DNA of 64,000 nt from JAKAWQ01 sp963745975. GTDB lineage: Bacteria > Pseudomonadota > Alphaproteobacteria > Acetobacterales > Acetobacteraceae. Within the stretch, counting starts at the first letter, position 1. Each line of letters opens with the position of its first letter. The notes under the pieces were generated by a model, which searched no databases, was not told the DNA's origin, and saw nothing but the letters and a program-made list of their open reading frames with translations. Positions 1-8,114 of this stretch are shown piece by piece. Location: the NCBI GenBank assembly GCA_963745975.1, contig CAVUZJ010000005.1, forward strand, positions 558,001-622,000, read 5' to 3'. Made by a program: the position numbers and the translations under genes.

Positions 1-385
1 GGGCGCCGCGATGCTTGGCGATCTGCGGGAACTCGTGGTCCTTGGTGAGCATGAGCCACGGGTAGGACTTGTCGTCGCGCAGGACGATGTTGAACCAGGG
101 CTTGAGGCGCTTGATGAGGTTCGCCTCGAGGAGCAGCGCCTCGGCCTCGGTGTGGGTGGTGAGGATCTCCACCGAGGCGGTTTCGCTGACCATCCGCCGG
201 AGCCGCTCGGGAAGCCGGCCGGGCTGCGTATAGGCGACGACGCGCTTGCTGAGATTGCGCGCCTTGCCGACGTAGAGCACCGTGCCGTTGCGGTCGAGCA
301 TGCGATAGACGCCCGGCACCGCGGGCATGGTCGCGAGCGCCGCCGTAATCGCTTCCGCTCCGGTTGGCGTCTCCAATTCCGTCAT
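1..385 (-). CDS. uvrC: UvrABC system protein C, N-terminal part (cut by window edge)
   Basis: The first 128 codons of excinuclease subunit C, which makes the dual incisions around DNA lesions after UvrAB loading. The visible part is the GIY-YIG nuclease domain: VPGVYRM near residues 23-29 and VLYVGKARNL near 36-45, followed by the family's LIKRLKPWFNI and RDDKSYPW segments. The ATG at 383-385 (read on the minus strand) gives the usual short leader before the GIY motif. The UVR, endonuclease-V-like and HhH domains would lie beyond position 1. The next gene upstream on this strand ends at 680, leaving about 294 bases that should hold its promoter. Identification is firm. Confidence 0.95.
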   Translation of the reverse strand, partial: MTELETPTGAEAITAALATMPAVPGVYRMLDRNGTVLYVGKARNLSKRVVAYTQPGRLPERLRRMVSETASVEILTTHTEAEALLLEANLIKRLKPWFNIVLRDDKSYPWLMLTKDHEFPQIAKHRGA

Positions 386-679
386 AAGCCCAATTTTCGG
401 TCCCGTGGGGTCCGGCCTCAAGGGCCGCCGATGCCCGCTCCCGCCGCTCGCCGGGCCTGTGGACAAACCTGTGGGCGAAGACTGCGCGCCCCGCCGCTGA
501 GCGGCATTTGGCCATGGGTGCACAACCGAAGGGGGCTTGTGTGCAACCGCGTTAGTCCGTTGTTTTGAATTGGTTCTTTTGTGTCAGCGGCGTGACAGGT
601 TCAAGAACGAGAGCCAGCGGCCTCAATCCGGCCAAGCTTTTTTCCGCGGGGGACAAACGACGCGGTTTCGCAAGCGCAA
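386..679. other. Intergenic region upstream of uvrC
   Basis: This 294-base gap between two minus-strand genes has a locally AT-richer stretch (about 550-600). I see no convincing terminator, small gene or paired -35/-10 boxes. A single TGTGGACAA word at 459-467 resembles a DnaA box but stands alone. Confidence 0.5.
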
Positions 680-1132
680 TCAGAATATCTTGTTGATGAG
701 ATCGTCCCCGAGCCCGAAGCCGAGGCCCATCTCCATCGCGCGGCCGAACCCGGAGTTGAGCAAGCCGCCCAGCATTCCCCCCATTCCGCCGCCCATGCCC
801 GGCCCGCCATAGCCGCCCTGGTAGGCGCCGCCCATGCCCATGCCGGGCTGGGGCGATCCGCCCCAGGGGCCCTGCTGCGGCACCTGCGCAAGCGCCTGGC
901 CCTGGTTGGCAGCGAAGCCGTGCAAGGCTTGGAGCAGAAGCCCGACCTGGTTCTGCTCCGCCTGGATCGCCAGCGCCACCGACTTGAGGTCGAGCAGCCA
1001 TTCCTTCGCGTCCTGATTGCCGGCCTTGGCGGCGTCGGAGAGCTTGCCGGCAAGGTCGCGGATCTCCTGGATGGTCTCCTGCGCCTGGCTTTGTAGCTGC
1101 TGGTACTGCTGGTCGATGGTGGCGACGTCCAT
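680..1132 (-). CDS. Hypothetical protein with helical N-terminus and glycine/methionine-rich C-terminus
   Basis: A 150-residue protein with no signal peptide. Residues 1-75 look helical and probably coiled (IDQQYQQLQSQAQETIQEI, then alternating acidic and hydrophobic residues). Residues 85-130 are a Gly/Met/Pro/Gln-rich low-complexity stretch (GMGMGGAYQGG-type). The last 20 residues form a short amphipathic end. The ATG at 1132 is preceded by AGAGGA at good spacing, which decides the start over longer in-frame openings. I do not recognise the family. It diverges from the alcohol dehydrogenase at 1339, and three tandem 13-14 bp repeats lie in the shared upstream region. Confidence 0.7.
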   Translation of the reverse strand: MDVATIDQQYQQLQSQAQETIQEIRDLAGKLSDAAKAGNQDAKEWLLDLKSVALAIQAEQNQVGLLLQALHGFAANQGQALAQVPQQGPWGGSPQPGMGMGGAYQGGYGGPGMGGGMGGMLGGLLNSGFGRAMEMGLGFGLGDDLINKIF

Positions 1133-1146
1133 GTTCGTCCTCTTGC

Positions 1147-1186
1147 ATTGTTCCCGGGCGATTGTTCCCGGGCATCGTTCCCGGGC
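1147..1186. repeat. Three tandem 13-14 bp repeats with CCCGGG core
   Basis: The unit GCCCGGGAACAAT (minus-strand reading) occurs three times head to tail, with one substitution and one extra base, 15-54 bases upstream of the glycine-rich protein start. Each unit holds the palindrome CCCGGG. The position fits the 5' untranslated region or operator of the minus-strand gene. A fourth, decayed unit may follow at 1187-1197. Confidence 0.7.
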
Positions 1187-1338
1187 ACGTCCCCCGGATT
1201 CCCTCGCGGCCGGTTCTCGGCTAGAGCGTGCGGCCCCGACGCGGAGCATGCCCTTTCCTTTTGCCGGGCCGGTTCCTGTGCTCCCGCTCGAGCGCGCTCG
1301 GCTGTAGCACCGACTATATCGGTCGTGCGAGGTGCAAG

Positions 1339-2346
1339 ATGAAGGCCGTCGCCTATACCCACGCCCGCCCCGTGGACCACGAGGACGCGCTCCTCGACGT
1401 GGAGTTGCCGGACCCGGTGCCACGGCACCGCGACATCCTGGTCGAGGTGAAGGCGGTCTCGGTGAACCCGGTGGACACCAAGGTCCGGCGCAATGCGGAC
1501 CCGGTGGGAGAGCCAAGGGTGCTCGGCTTCGACGCGGCCGGGGTGGTGAGCGCGATCGGGCCCGAGGCGACGCTGTTCGGCGTGGGCGATGCGGTCTGGT
1601 ACGCGGGCAGCATCGCCCGGCCCGGCAGCGATGCCGAGCTCCAGCTGGTGGACGAGCGCATCGTCGGCCGCAAGCCGGCGTCGCTTTCGTTTGCCGAGGC
1701 GGCCGCGCTGCCGCTCACCTCGATCACCGCCTGGGAGATGCTCTTCGAGCGCCTGCGCATCCCGCTCGGCCCGCACCGCGAAGGCACGCTGCTCATCATC
1801 GGCGGGGCCGGCGGCGTCGGCTCGATCGCGATTCAGCTCGCCCGCCAGCTCACCGGCGTGAGCGTGATCGCGACCGCGAGCCGGCCGGAGACGCGCGAGT
1901 GGTGCCTCTCGCTCGGCGCGCACGAGGTGATCGACCATACGGCCGACTTGCCCGCCGAGCTCAGGCGCGCGGGCGTGGCCGGCGCCGAATACATCTTCTC
2001 CACCAACGCGACCGACCGGCATTGGAAGGCCATCACCGAGGCCATCGCGCCGCAGGGAAAGATCGGCGTGATCGACGATCCCGAGGCGATCGACGTGCGC
2101 GCGCTCAAGCAGAAATCGGCCTCCTTCCACTGGGAGCTGATGTTCACGCGCCCGATGTTCGCGACGCCCGACATGATCGAGCAGCACCGGCTGCTCGAGG
2201 CGATGGCGCAGCTCGTCGATCAGGGCCGCATCCGCACCACGCTCACCGAGCATTTCGGACGGATCGATGCGAGGAACCTGAGGCGCGCGCATGCGCTCAT
2301 CGAAAGCGGCCGCGCCCGCGGCAAGATCGTGCTCGAGGGGTTCTGA
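1339..2346 (+). CDS. Zinc-type alcohol dehydrogenase / quinone oxidoreductase-like protein (MDR superfamily)
   Basis: A 335-residue medium-chain reductase predicted to reduce or oxidise a carbonyl or quinone with NAD(P)H in the cytoplasm. The GroES-like half carries SVNPVDTKVR near residue 38 and LGFDAAGVV near 59. The Rossmann half carries GGAGGVGS near 155-162. The catalytic-zinc cysteine and histidine of classical ADH are not evident, as in the zinc-independent members of the TIGR02817-like group. The ATG at 1339 gives MKAVAY, the usual start. Its last 12 codons plus about 30 further bases recur at 3625-3694, before the next exporter gene. Confidence 0.85.
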   Translation: MKAVAYTHARPVDHEDALLDVELPDPVPRHRDILVEVKAVSVNPVDTKVRRNADPVGEPRVLGFDAAGVVSAIGPEATLFGVGDAVWYAGSIARPGSDAELQLVDERIVGRKPASLSFAEAAALPLTSITAWEMLFERLRIPLGPHREGTLLIIGGAGGVGSIAIQLARQLTGVSVIATASRPETREWCLSLGAHEVIDHTADLPAELRRAGVAGAEYIFSTNATDRHWKAITEAIAPQGKIGVIDDPEAIDVRALKQKSASFHWELMFTRPMFATPDMIEQHRLLEAMAQLVDQGRIRTTLTEHFGRIDARNLRRAHALIESGRARGKIVLEGF

Positions 2347-2378
2347 ACGCTCGGCCATGGCGGCGCGTTGCGCGCCGG
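2309..2378 (+). repeat. Direct repeat, copy 1: end of alcohol dehydrogenase plus remnant of a downstream start
   Basis: Pairs with 3625-3694 at a constant offset of 1316 bases. The core 2313-2347 (the codons for RGKIVLEGF and the stop) matches in 33 of 35 positions. The tail includes CCATGGCG, which in the second copy is the start codon of the DMT exporter gene. Here that ATG opens only a short frame and is probably a dead remnant. Confidence 0.8.
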
Positions 2379-2627
2379 AGCGGGGGGCCGTGCGTCGGCG
2401 AGCGGCCGCAGGCTGCAAATGAGACGGAAGCGATACGTTACCTTAGCATGCTCCTGCCGCGTGACGCTCACGAATTGAAAAATCATGGCTTGACGTCTCC
2501 GGATTCGCCAACGCCGGCGGCAAGACGCTGCGCCTTCGGGGCCGGAGGTCGGGCACCATCGGCACGTCGCGGCCGAGGCGCGGGCTGGCCAGGAAACGTC
2601 CCCGGGTCTACAAAAGGCCCGATCCGC

Positions 2628-3593
2628 ATGCCATCAGCCAAATCCTTGAGCCGACCCATGGGGCGATTATACGCGGCGGCCCATCGCCGAAGGTGGCTCG
2701 CGACGCCGGCGACCGCTGCCTACATCACCGTCATTGCCGGGATCGCCCAGGCGACGGGCCTCCCCTACGTGCTTTTCCCCGAACTGGGTGCGCTCGCGCA
2801 CGACGTACTGCAGCGACCGCTTGGCAAATGGGCACGGGCGCCGCTGATGCTGGCGCTGACGCCGGTGCTGACCGCTTTGGCGGGTACGGCGCTGACGCGC
2901 AACCTCGCTTACGAGCCGGTGCCCGTGCTGCTGAGCATCGGGAGCTCGATCCTCATCATCCGCCTCCTGCGCTCGCCGATCGTGCCTTCCATCTCCGCCG
3001 GGCTGCTGCCGTTGACGCTCGGGATTTCAAGCTGGCTCTATGCCCCGTCCATCCTTGTCGGCACGGGTCTCCTGGCCGTCATCGCCGCCGCCCGCCATTT
3101 TCTCTGGCCGCCGACGGAGCCGCCGGTGCCCGATCCCGCCGGCGCCCATGCCGCCGCTGGGCATTCATGGGTGCCGTTCTTCTTCGGCTTTCTCCTCCTC
3201 ACCGCGCTGCTCGCGGGGTTGACCGGGTGGCGCTTGCTGCTGTTCCCGCCGCTCGTCGTGATGGGCTTCGAGATGTTCGCCCACGCGGCGGTATGCCCTT
3301 GGTCGCCCCGGCCGATCATCCTGCCGTTCGCCTGCGCCGCGACGGCAGCGGGTGGCCTGGCCTGCGTGAGCCTGCTCGGCGTCGGGCCGATGGCGGCGCT
3401 GGCCAGCATCCTCCTAGGCATCGCGGTGCTGCGCATCATCGACCTGCACGTGCCGCCGGTCCTCGCCGTGGGGCTGTTGCCTTTCGTCATCGCTCATCCC
3501 GATGGCGCGTTTCCACTCGCGGTCAGCGCCGGAACTCTGCTGCTGACCGCATGGTTCCTGCTCTGGCGCGCGCTGGCGCTGCAGCCTTCCTGA
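2628..3593 (+). CDS. HPP family integral membrane protein
   Basis: A 321-residue polytopic membrane protein of the HPP family (PF04982). Members of that family have been linked to nitrite transport in plants and cyanobacteria, but its bacterial role is unsettled. Seen: hydrophobic segments around residues 25-45, 60-80, 85-105, 115-135, 170-195, 200-220, 225-250, 255-275 and 295-315, with LFPELGALAHDVL near residue 46, typical of the family's N-terminal half. The ATG at 2628 is taken; a second ATG at 2658 would trim 10 residues, and neither has a clear ribosome site. The gene lies between two copies of the same junction sequence (2309-2378 and 3625-3694), so it looks like an inserted cassette. 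Confidence 0.75.
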   Translation: MPSAKSLSRPMGRLYAAAHRRRWLATPATAAYITVIAGIAQATGLPYVLFPELGALAHDVLQRPLGKWARAPLMLALTPVLTALAGTALTRNLAYEPVPVLLSIGSSILIIRLLRSPIVPSISAGLLPLTLGISSWLYAPSILVGTGLLAVIAAARHFLWPPTEPPVPDPAGAHAAAGHSWVPFFFGFLLLTALLAGLTGWRLLLFPPLVVMGFEMFAHAAVCPWSPRPIILPFACAATAAGGLACVSLLGVGPMAALASILLGIAVLRIIDLHVPPVLAVGLLPFVIAHPDGAFPLAVSAGTLLLTAWFLLWRALALQPS

Positions 3594-3624
3594 TCGACAT
3601 CCGTCGCGGGGCCTTGCGATCCCC

Positions 3625-3694
3625 GCCCCGCCCGCGGCAGGATCGTGCTCGAGGGATTCTGAATAGTCCACCATGGCGATGCGTCGTGCGACGG
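3625..3694 (+). repeat. Direct repeat, copy 2: decayed alcohol dehydrogenase end plus start of the DMT exporter
   Basis: A near-copy of 2309-2378. It restores the codons for RIVLEGF and a TGA stop with no alcohol dehydrogenase in front of them, and then runs into the ATG of the DMT exporter at 3673. About 81% identical overall, with the 35-base core at 33 of 35. Confidence 0.8.
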
Positions 3695-4635
3695 CAGTGA
3701 ACGACGCGGCGAATGACCACGGTGCCGCGCCGGGCGGACGCGGCACTCTCGCGGCGGAGGCGATTCCGCTCTTCGGGCTCGCCGTGCTCGTCGTCATCTG
3801 GGGCCTCTCGGTGCCGGCGATGAAGCTCGGGCTCGAATCGCTTCCGCCCTTCACGCTCGCGGCACTCCGCTACCTGATCGCTGCGCCCTGCTTCGTCATT
3901 TTCCTCATCGGCCGGCCGCTGCCGCCGCCGCGGCTGCTGCTCGCGATGATCGGGCTCGGGGTCATCGGGGTCGATATCGGGCAGGCGATGCAGATTCTCG
4001 GCGTCGCGCGGACCTCGGCCGCGCTCGCCACCGTGATCACGGCGACGATTCCGCTCTTCACCGTCGTCCTTGCCTCGCTCAAGCTCCGCCAGAAGCTCGC
4101 GCCGCGGCACTTCGCCGGATTGGCGCTCGCGCTCGCAGGCGTGGGCTGCGCGGCATTCGGGCGGCCCGACGCGTTCGGCTCCGCCGGGCTCGCGGGGGCG
4201 GCGCTGCTGCTCGCCTGCTCGGTGGTCATCGCCAGCTACTATGTCCTCGGCACCGTGCTCGCGATCCGCACCACCGCGATCGTCGCGGCGGCCTGGACCT
4301 CGCTCGCCGCCGTTCCCGGCCTGGCGCTGCTCGCGGGCATCGAGCTTCTGCACACGCCGTTCCATCCCACGCTCACCGGCACGATGGTGGCGCTTTATCT
4401 CGGGCTTCTCACGACGGTTGCCGGGATGTGGCTCTGGCTCACGGGAATGCGGCGGCTGCCGGCACGCATCGCCGCGAGCACGCAGTACCTCCAGCCGCTC
4501 GTCGGCGTTGCCGCATCGGCGCTCGTGTTCGGAGATCGAATCGGATTTGTCTTCGCCATCGGCACCGTGCTGGTGCTTGGCGGCATCGCGCTCGCGTCTC
4601 TGCCGGCCCCGCGCGGAACTATACAAGCGCGATAG
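3673..4635 (+). CDS. EamA-domain DMT superfamily transporter
   Basis: A 320-residue inner-membrane permease, likely an exporter of metabolites or amino acids. Two EamA repeats of five helices each are visible: the first from about residue 33 (LFGLAVLVVIWGLSVPAMKLGL) to 165, the second from about 180 to 312. The family's GLxxxPPFxLAALRY stretch lies near residues 57-70. The start at 3673 gives MAMRRAT; an ATG two codons later is equally possible. Its 5' end is part of the direct repeat shared with 2309-2378. No partner gene indicates the substrate. Confidence 0.85.
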   Translation: MAMRRATAVNDAANDHGAAPGGRGTLAAEAIPLFGLAVLVVIWGLSVPAMKLGLESLPPFTLAALRYLIAAPCFVIFLIGRPLPPPRLLLAMIGLGVIGVDIGQAMQILGVARTSAALATVITATIPLFTVVLASLKLRQKLAPRHFAGLALALAGVGCAAFGRPDAFGSAGLAGAALLLACSVVIASYYVLGTVLAIRTTAIVAAAWTSLAAVPGLALLAGIELLHTPFHPTLTGTMVALYLGLLTTVAGMWLWLTGMRRLPARIAASTQYLQPLVGVAASALVFGDRIGFVFAIGTVLVLGGIALASLPAPRGTIQAR

Positions 4636-4742
4636 TTGTCGTCTTGCACTGGCAAGTCACGGAAGCTTCACGCCTCCGTCATTAGCCTGGCGCACCCCGC
4701 GTGTACTTTCGAACCGCGTCGCGACATGCGCGGGGGATCACG

Positions 4743-6116
4743 ATGTCTCAGGCTCAAGCCTTTTCGGCCATCGACGAGCAGAAATTCAAGGCGTTCCACT
4801 GGCGCGCGATCGTCACGACGGGCCTCGGCGTCTTCTGCGACGGCTACGACCTCTCCTCGATCGGCATCGTGCTGCCGCTGGTGCTCGGCTCCTTCGGCAT
4901 CGCGAAGATCGGCAGCATCCAGTCCGGCCTCATCGCCGGGTCGGCGCTGGTCGGCGCGGCGGTGGGGGCGCTGATCTTCGGGGTGCTCGGCCAGAAGGGC
5001 CGCAAGCGATTCTACGGCCTCGACGTGCTCCTGATGGGCGTGATGGCGATCGCCCAGGCCTTCGCGCCGAACCTCGAGTGGCTGATCGCGCTCCGCTTCG
5101 TGCTCGGCATCGGCATCGGCGCGGACTACGTGCTCTCGCCCACGATCATGGCGGAGCACGCCAACCGTGCCGATCGCGGCAGGACGCTCGGCATCGGCTT
5201 CGGCGTGATGTGGCCACTCGGCGCCTTCACCGCCGCCGTGCTGAACCTCGTTCTTGCCGGCTTCGGATTGTCGCACGACCTGCAATGGCGGATCGTGCTC
5301 GCGGCCGGCGCGATCCCGGCCTTCTCCGTCCTCTACCTCCGGCGCCGCATGCCGGAGACCGCGCGCTATCTCGCGCGCCTCGCGGCCGATCCGGGCGCTG
5401 CGGTCGAGGTCATGCGCACGATCAGCGGCCGCACGGTCGCCGCACCGGCCGAGGATCAGCGCCCGTTCGGCGAAGTCTTCGCCCAGCACGCGCGGCTCAT
5501 CTTCTCCGCGGCCCTGCTCTGGATGGTCTTCGATATCGTCGTCTACTCGAGCATCCTGTTCGGACCCTCGCTCATTGCCAAGGGGCTTGGGATGGGCCCG
5601 ATCGAATTCGCGTTGCTCACCCAGGCGATCTTCGTGATCCCGAGTTGCCTGTTCTACGCGCTCTACGTGCTCGACAAGGTAGGGCGCAAGCCGCTGCAGG
5701 TCTGGGGTTTCGTCGGCGCCGCGATCATGCTCGTCATCTTCGCGATGATGAAGCCGTCGCTGGTCGCGCTGCCCGTCCTCGGCTTCATCGTCTTCGGCTT
5801 CTACAACGTCGCGATCAACGGCTGCTCGGCGGTGAGCGGCGCAGGCATCCTAGGCGTCGAGCTCAGCCCGACACGCATCCGCACCGTCGGTCAGAGCATC
5901 ACCGTCGTCGGCGGACGCATCGGCGCCTCGATCAGCGCCTTCCTCTTCCCTGTTCTCTTCACGCGCCTGGGCGAGGTCGGCGTGATCGTGCTGCTCGCCG
6001 TGCTCTCCGTGGTGGGCGCGGTGCTGACGCAGCTACTCGTCCCCGAAACGGCAGGCATCTCCCTCGAAACCCTGAACGGCGACGACCTCGCGAGCGCGAC
6101 CGCGGTCGGCGACTGA
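4743..6116 (+). CDS. MFS transporter, phosphate/metabolite:H+ symporter-like
   Basis: A 457-residue, 12-helix major facilitator. Between helices 2 and 3 it has a motif-A variant GVLGQKGRKRF. Helix 4 is followed by GADYVLSPTIMAEHANRADRG, which resembles the GADYPLS-type segment of fungal and bacterial phosphate:H+ symporters. An acidic FCDGYDLSSIGIV stretch opens helix 1, as in that group. Substrate specificity cannot be read from sequence. The ATG at 4743 follows GGGGGATC, a fair ribosome site, and removes a 14-codon in-frame extension. It stands alone, about 107 bases after the DMT gene. Confidence 0.85.
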   Translation: MSQAQAFSAIDEQKFKAFHWRAIVTTGLGVFCDGYDLSSIGIVLPLVLGSFGIAKIGSIQSGLIAGSALVGAAVGALIFGVLGQKGRKRFYGLDVLLMGVMAIAQAFAPNLEWLIALRFVLGIGIGADYVLSPTIMAEHANRADRGRTLGIGFGVMWPLGAFTAAVLNLVLAGFGLSHDLQWRIVLAAGAIPAFSVLYLRRRMPETARYLARLAADPGAAVEVMRTISGRTVAAPAEDQRPFGEVFAQHARLIFSAALLWMVFDIVVYSSILFGPSLIAKGLGMGPIEFALLTQAIFVIPSCLFYALYVLDKVGRKPLQVWGFVGAAIMLVIFAMMKPSLVALPVLGFIVFGFYNVAINGCSAVSGAGILGVELSPTRIRTVGQSITVVGGRIGASISAFLFPVLFTRLGEVGVIVLLAVLSVVGAVLTQLLVPETAGISLETLNGDDLASATAVGD

Positions 6117-6143
6117 ACGCACCGGAGGGCCCGGCCTTCAAGG

Positions 6144-6187
6144 AAGACCAGGGGGACCCTCAAGGGGGCAGAGCCCCTTGGCCTTTC
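6144..6187. repeat. Short copy of modular hairpin repeat
   Basis: Starts AAGACCAGGGGG and ends with the hairpin CAAGGGGGCAGAGCCCCTTG followed by GCCTTTCC. The ends match those of the longer copies at 38472-38562 and 52639-52840, but the middle hairpins are missing, so this is probably an internally deleted copy. It sits 28 bases after the MFS stop codon and may also act as a transcription stop. Confidence 0.6.
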
Positions 6188-6284
6188 CGAAAGTCGGTCG
6201 CGCCCGTGCCCGGCGCGTTGACCGGCGCGACATCGGAAGAATAGCGTGCCGGCCTCGGCGGGATGCCGAAAAGGGCCTTCGTCC

Positions 6285-7196
6285 ATGCTGCACTGCGGTT
6301 TCCGCTCTCACGGGATTGGCCCCAGTCTCGCCGGCTTGCTTTTCTGCCTGGGAATTTCGCTTCCCGCCGCTGCCCAGACCCTGGCCGGTGGCTCGGATGT
6401 TCCGAACCGGGCCTTCTTCGCCGGCTTGGGCGCGAGCTACAACGCCGCCAATTTCGGCACTCAGAACATCTATGCGATCGGGACTTCGAACAATTACGAG
6501 AATGGAAGCCTGGTCTCTTCGGGATCGGCTGCCGGTCCCGGCACGGTCTCGATGCCCTCTCAGTCCACCGGCAGCGCGTCCGTCCAGTTGGGCTACTTTC
6601 AGCACTTCGCGGGCAGCCAATGGCTCTGGGGCGCCAAGTTCTCCTACAGCGACCTCCGGGCAAGTGCTACGGCCGAGGATGTCAATGTTCCACAGGCCGG
6701 AGCCTTCACCTATACGGCGAGTCACGAAGTCGTTCCCTTCACCGGCAATGCCGTCATCAATTCGTATCAGACGTCCGTCAATAGCCGGTTGTCGCTCATG
6801 CCTTTCATAGGGCGCTCGTTCGGGAGAGGCTTCGTCTATGCCGGGGCGGGCGCGACCCTGTCCGAAACCGACACGCGCCTCAACGGCCTCGTCGGGTACG
6901 CGGTCATCAACGGCGTGAACACCAATGTCTCGGGCGCTCCGCAGAACTTCTCGAGCTCGGGCTGGGTGCTGGGCGGCGCCGCGATGGTCGGCGCGACATA
7001 TTTCCTCGGTTCGTCGTGGTTTCTCGACCTCGACTATAGTTTTTCAAAAACCGCGGCGCAGATGGGGAATTACGCCTCGAGCTTCGTCAATCCGACGTCA
7101 ACTCCCGGGGTGACGACGATTGGAACCCTGGTCGGCAATTCTTCCGAGAATGTCGCGACCCAGAGCGTCACGCTCACGATCAATCGGGCTTTCTGA
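6285..7196 (+). CDS. Outer-membrane beta-barrel protein
   Basis: A 303-residue exported protein. Residues 1-31 form a signal peptide (hydrophobic SLAGLLFCLGISLP, cleavage after AAA before Q). The rest alternates short amphipathic strands rich in Gly, Ser, Asn and aromatics. The final residue is Phe (LTINRAF), the usual C-terminal signature for BAM-dependent insertion. The last third holds YAGAGATLSETDT and WFLDLDYSFSKTA, which look like strand-turn-strand units of OmpA/OmpW-sized barrels. The ATG at 6285 is chosen because it gives a clean signal peptide, although the ribosome site is weak. Role unknown; it follows a transporter but has its own leader region. Confidence 0.7.
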   Translation: MLHCGFRSHGIGPSLAGLLFCLGISLPAAAQTLAGGSDVPNRAFFAGLGASYNAANFGTQNIYAIGTSNNYENGSLVSSGSAAGPGTVSMPSQSTGSASVQLGYFQHFAGSQWLWGAKFSYSDLRASATAEDVNVPQAGAFTYTASHEVVPFTGNAVINSYQTSVNSRLSLMPFIGRSFGRGFVYAGAGATLSETDTRLNGLVGYAVINGVNTNVSGAPQNFSSSGWVLGGAAMVGATYFLGSSWFLDLDYSFSKTAAQMGNYASSFVNPTSTPGVTTIGTLVGNSSENVATQSVTLTINRAF

Positions 7197-7228
7197 TCGT
7201 CTCGTCCCCGGCCGGCGCAAAGGCGTGC

Positions 7229-7534
7229 TCAGGCTTTGGGTCGGCCCGCGAGAAGCGTCTCGATCGCGCGGGCCAGCGTCACGTCGCGCTCGGTGAGACC
7301 GCCCGCATCATGGGTCGCGAGCGTGATCTCCACCCGGTTCCAGACGTTCGACCATTCGGGATGATGCCCCTGCTGCTCGGCGAGCAGGGCGACACGGCTC
7401 ATGAAGCCCCAGGCCTCGGAGAAATCGGCGAAGCGGAGGGTGCGGCGGATCGCATCGCGCCCCTCCGCCATCGTCCACTGCGGCAAGGTTTGGGCCAGCG
7501 CAGCGCGGGCCGCAGGATCGAGACGCTCCACCAT
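7229..7534 (-). CDS. phhB: 4a-hydroxytetrahydrobiopterin dehydratase (pterin-4a-carbinolamine dehydratase)
   Basis: A 101-residue cytoplasmic enzyme that dehydrates 4a-hydroxytetrahydropterin, recycling the cofactor of aromatic amino acid hydroxylases. The family signature is clear: EQQGHHPEW followed by VWNRVEITLATHDAGGLTERD, with the paired catalytic histidines and the later THD. Length is typical. The start at 7534 (MVERLDP) lies next to a divergent gene whose ATG is at 7596, so a 61-base region must serve both promoters. No phenylalanine hydroxylase gene is in the window. Confidence 0.9.
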   Translation of the reverse strand: MVERLDPAARAALAQTLPQWTMAEGRDAIRRTLRFADFSEAWGFMSRVALLAEQQGHHPEWSNVWNRVEITLATHDAGGLTERDVTLARAIETLLAGRPKA

Positions 7535-7595
7535 TCGCCATCCTCCCTCTTCCGAGACTTGACCCGGCGCCGGGCCGCTCCGCCAATAGCGCCCC

Positions 7596-8015
7596 ATGAC
7601 CGCCGCCCGCGTCTTTACCACGCCGCCATCGCTCGAGGACCTCATGGTGCTCGCCGAGGCCGCCCTTGCCGCCATCCCGAGGCGGCTCGCGCGGCACCTC
7701 GATGGCGTGGGGATCATGATCGAGGAGGAGCCGGACGAGGCGACGCTCGAGGAGATGGGACTGGAGTCGCCCTGGGACCTCACCGGCCTCTACCGCGGCA
7801 CGCCGCTCGGCAGCCGGAGCGTCTCGGACCCGGCGCGCATGCCGGACACGATCTTGATCTACCGCGAGCCGATCCTGCTCGAATGGATCGAGACCGAGGT
7901 CGACCTCGCTTCGCTCGTGCAGAACGTCGTCGTGCACGAGATCGCGCATCATTTCGGCTTCAGCGACGCTCAGATCGAGGCGTTGGAGCAGGAGATGCAA
8001 ACACCATCCCGCTAG
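7596..8015 (+). CDS. Metallopeptidase family protein (zincin-like, minimal)
   Basis: A 139-residue protein of the short bacterial zincin-like family (DUF1025/PF06262). The HExxH-type zinc site reads VVHEIAHHFG near residues 114-123, and the C-terminal FSDAQIEALEQEM supplies the acidic tail typical of the family. Before it, LTGLYRGTPL and PDTILIYREPIL match the conserved core. Natural substrate is unknown for the family. The stop codon TAG forms the first bases of a strong hairpin (8013-8045). Confidence 0.85.
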   Translation: MTAARVFTTPPSLEDLMVLAEAALAAIPRRLARHLDGVGIMIEEEPDEATLEEMGLESPWDLTGLYRGTPLGSRSVSDPARMPDTILIYREPILLEWIETEVDLASLVQNVVVHEIAHHFGFSDAQIEALEQEMQTPSR

Positions 8016-8053
8016 AGCGTGTTCACCCTGACTGAACACGCTCTAAGTTGTTT
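8013..8053 (+). terminator. Rho-independent-like terminator after the metallopeptidase gene
   Basis: A perfect 13-bp stem TAGAGCGTGTTCA / TGAACACGCTCTA (8013-8025 and 8033-8045) with a 7-base loop, followed by AGTTGTTTTT. The stem includes the stop codon. Confidence 0.75.
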
Positions 8054-8057
8054 TTCC

Positions 8058-8114
8058 GAGCGGATTCACGCGCCCCTGGATCGCTTCGCGATTCCAGTCA
8101 GGCGCGATCCGCTC
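8058..8114. repeat. Long interrupted hairpin between convergent genes
   Basis: The outer arms GAGCGGAT / ATCCGCTC and inner arms CTGGATCGC / GCGATTCCAG form a 57-base imperfect hairpin abutting the stop codon of the minus-strand lipoprotein. It may terminate that gene's transcript or be a decayed palindromic repeat. Confidence 0.55.

Noticed and set aside
459..467. DnaA-box-like TGTGGACAA upstream of uvrC
   Set aside because: A single site without clustering, an AT-rich unwinding region or origin-type neighbours; no support for a replication origin.
1309..1323. Palindrome ACCGA-N5-TCGGT with a CTATAT box before the alcohol dehydrogenase gene
   Set aside because: The arms are only five bases and no -35 box is at a suitable distance; too weak to list as a site.
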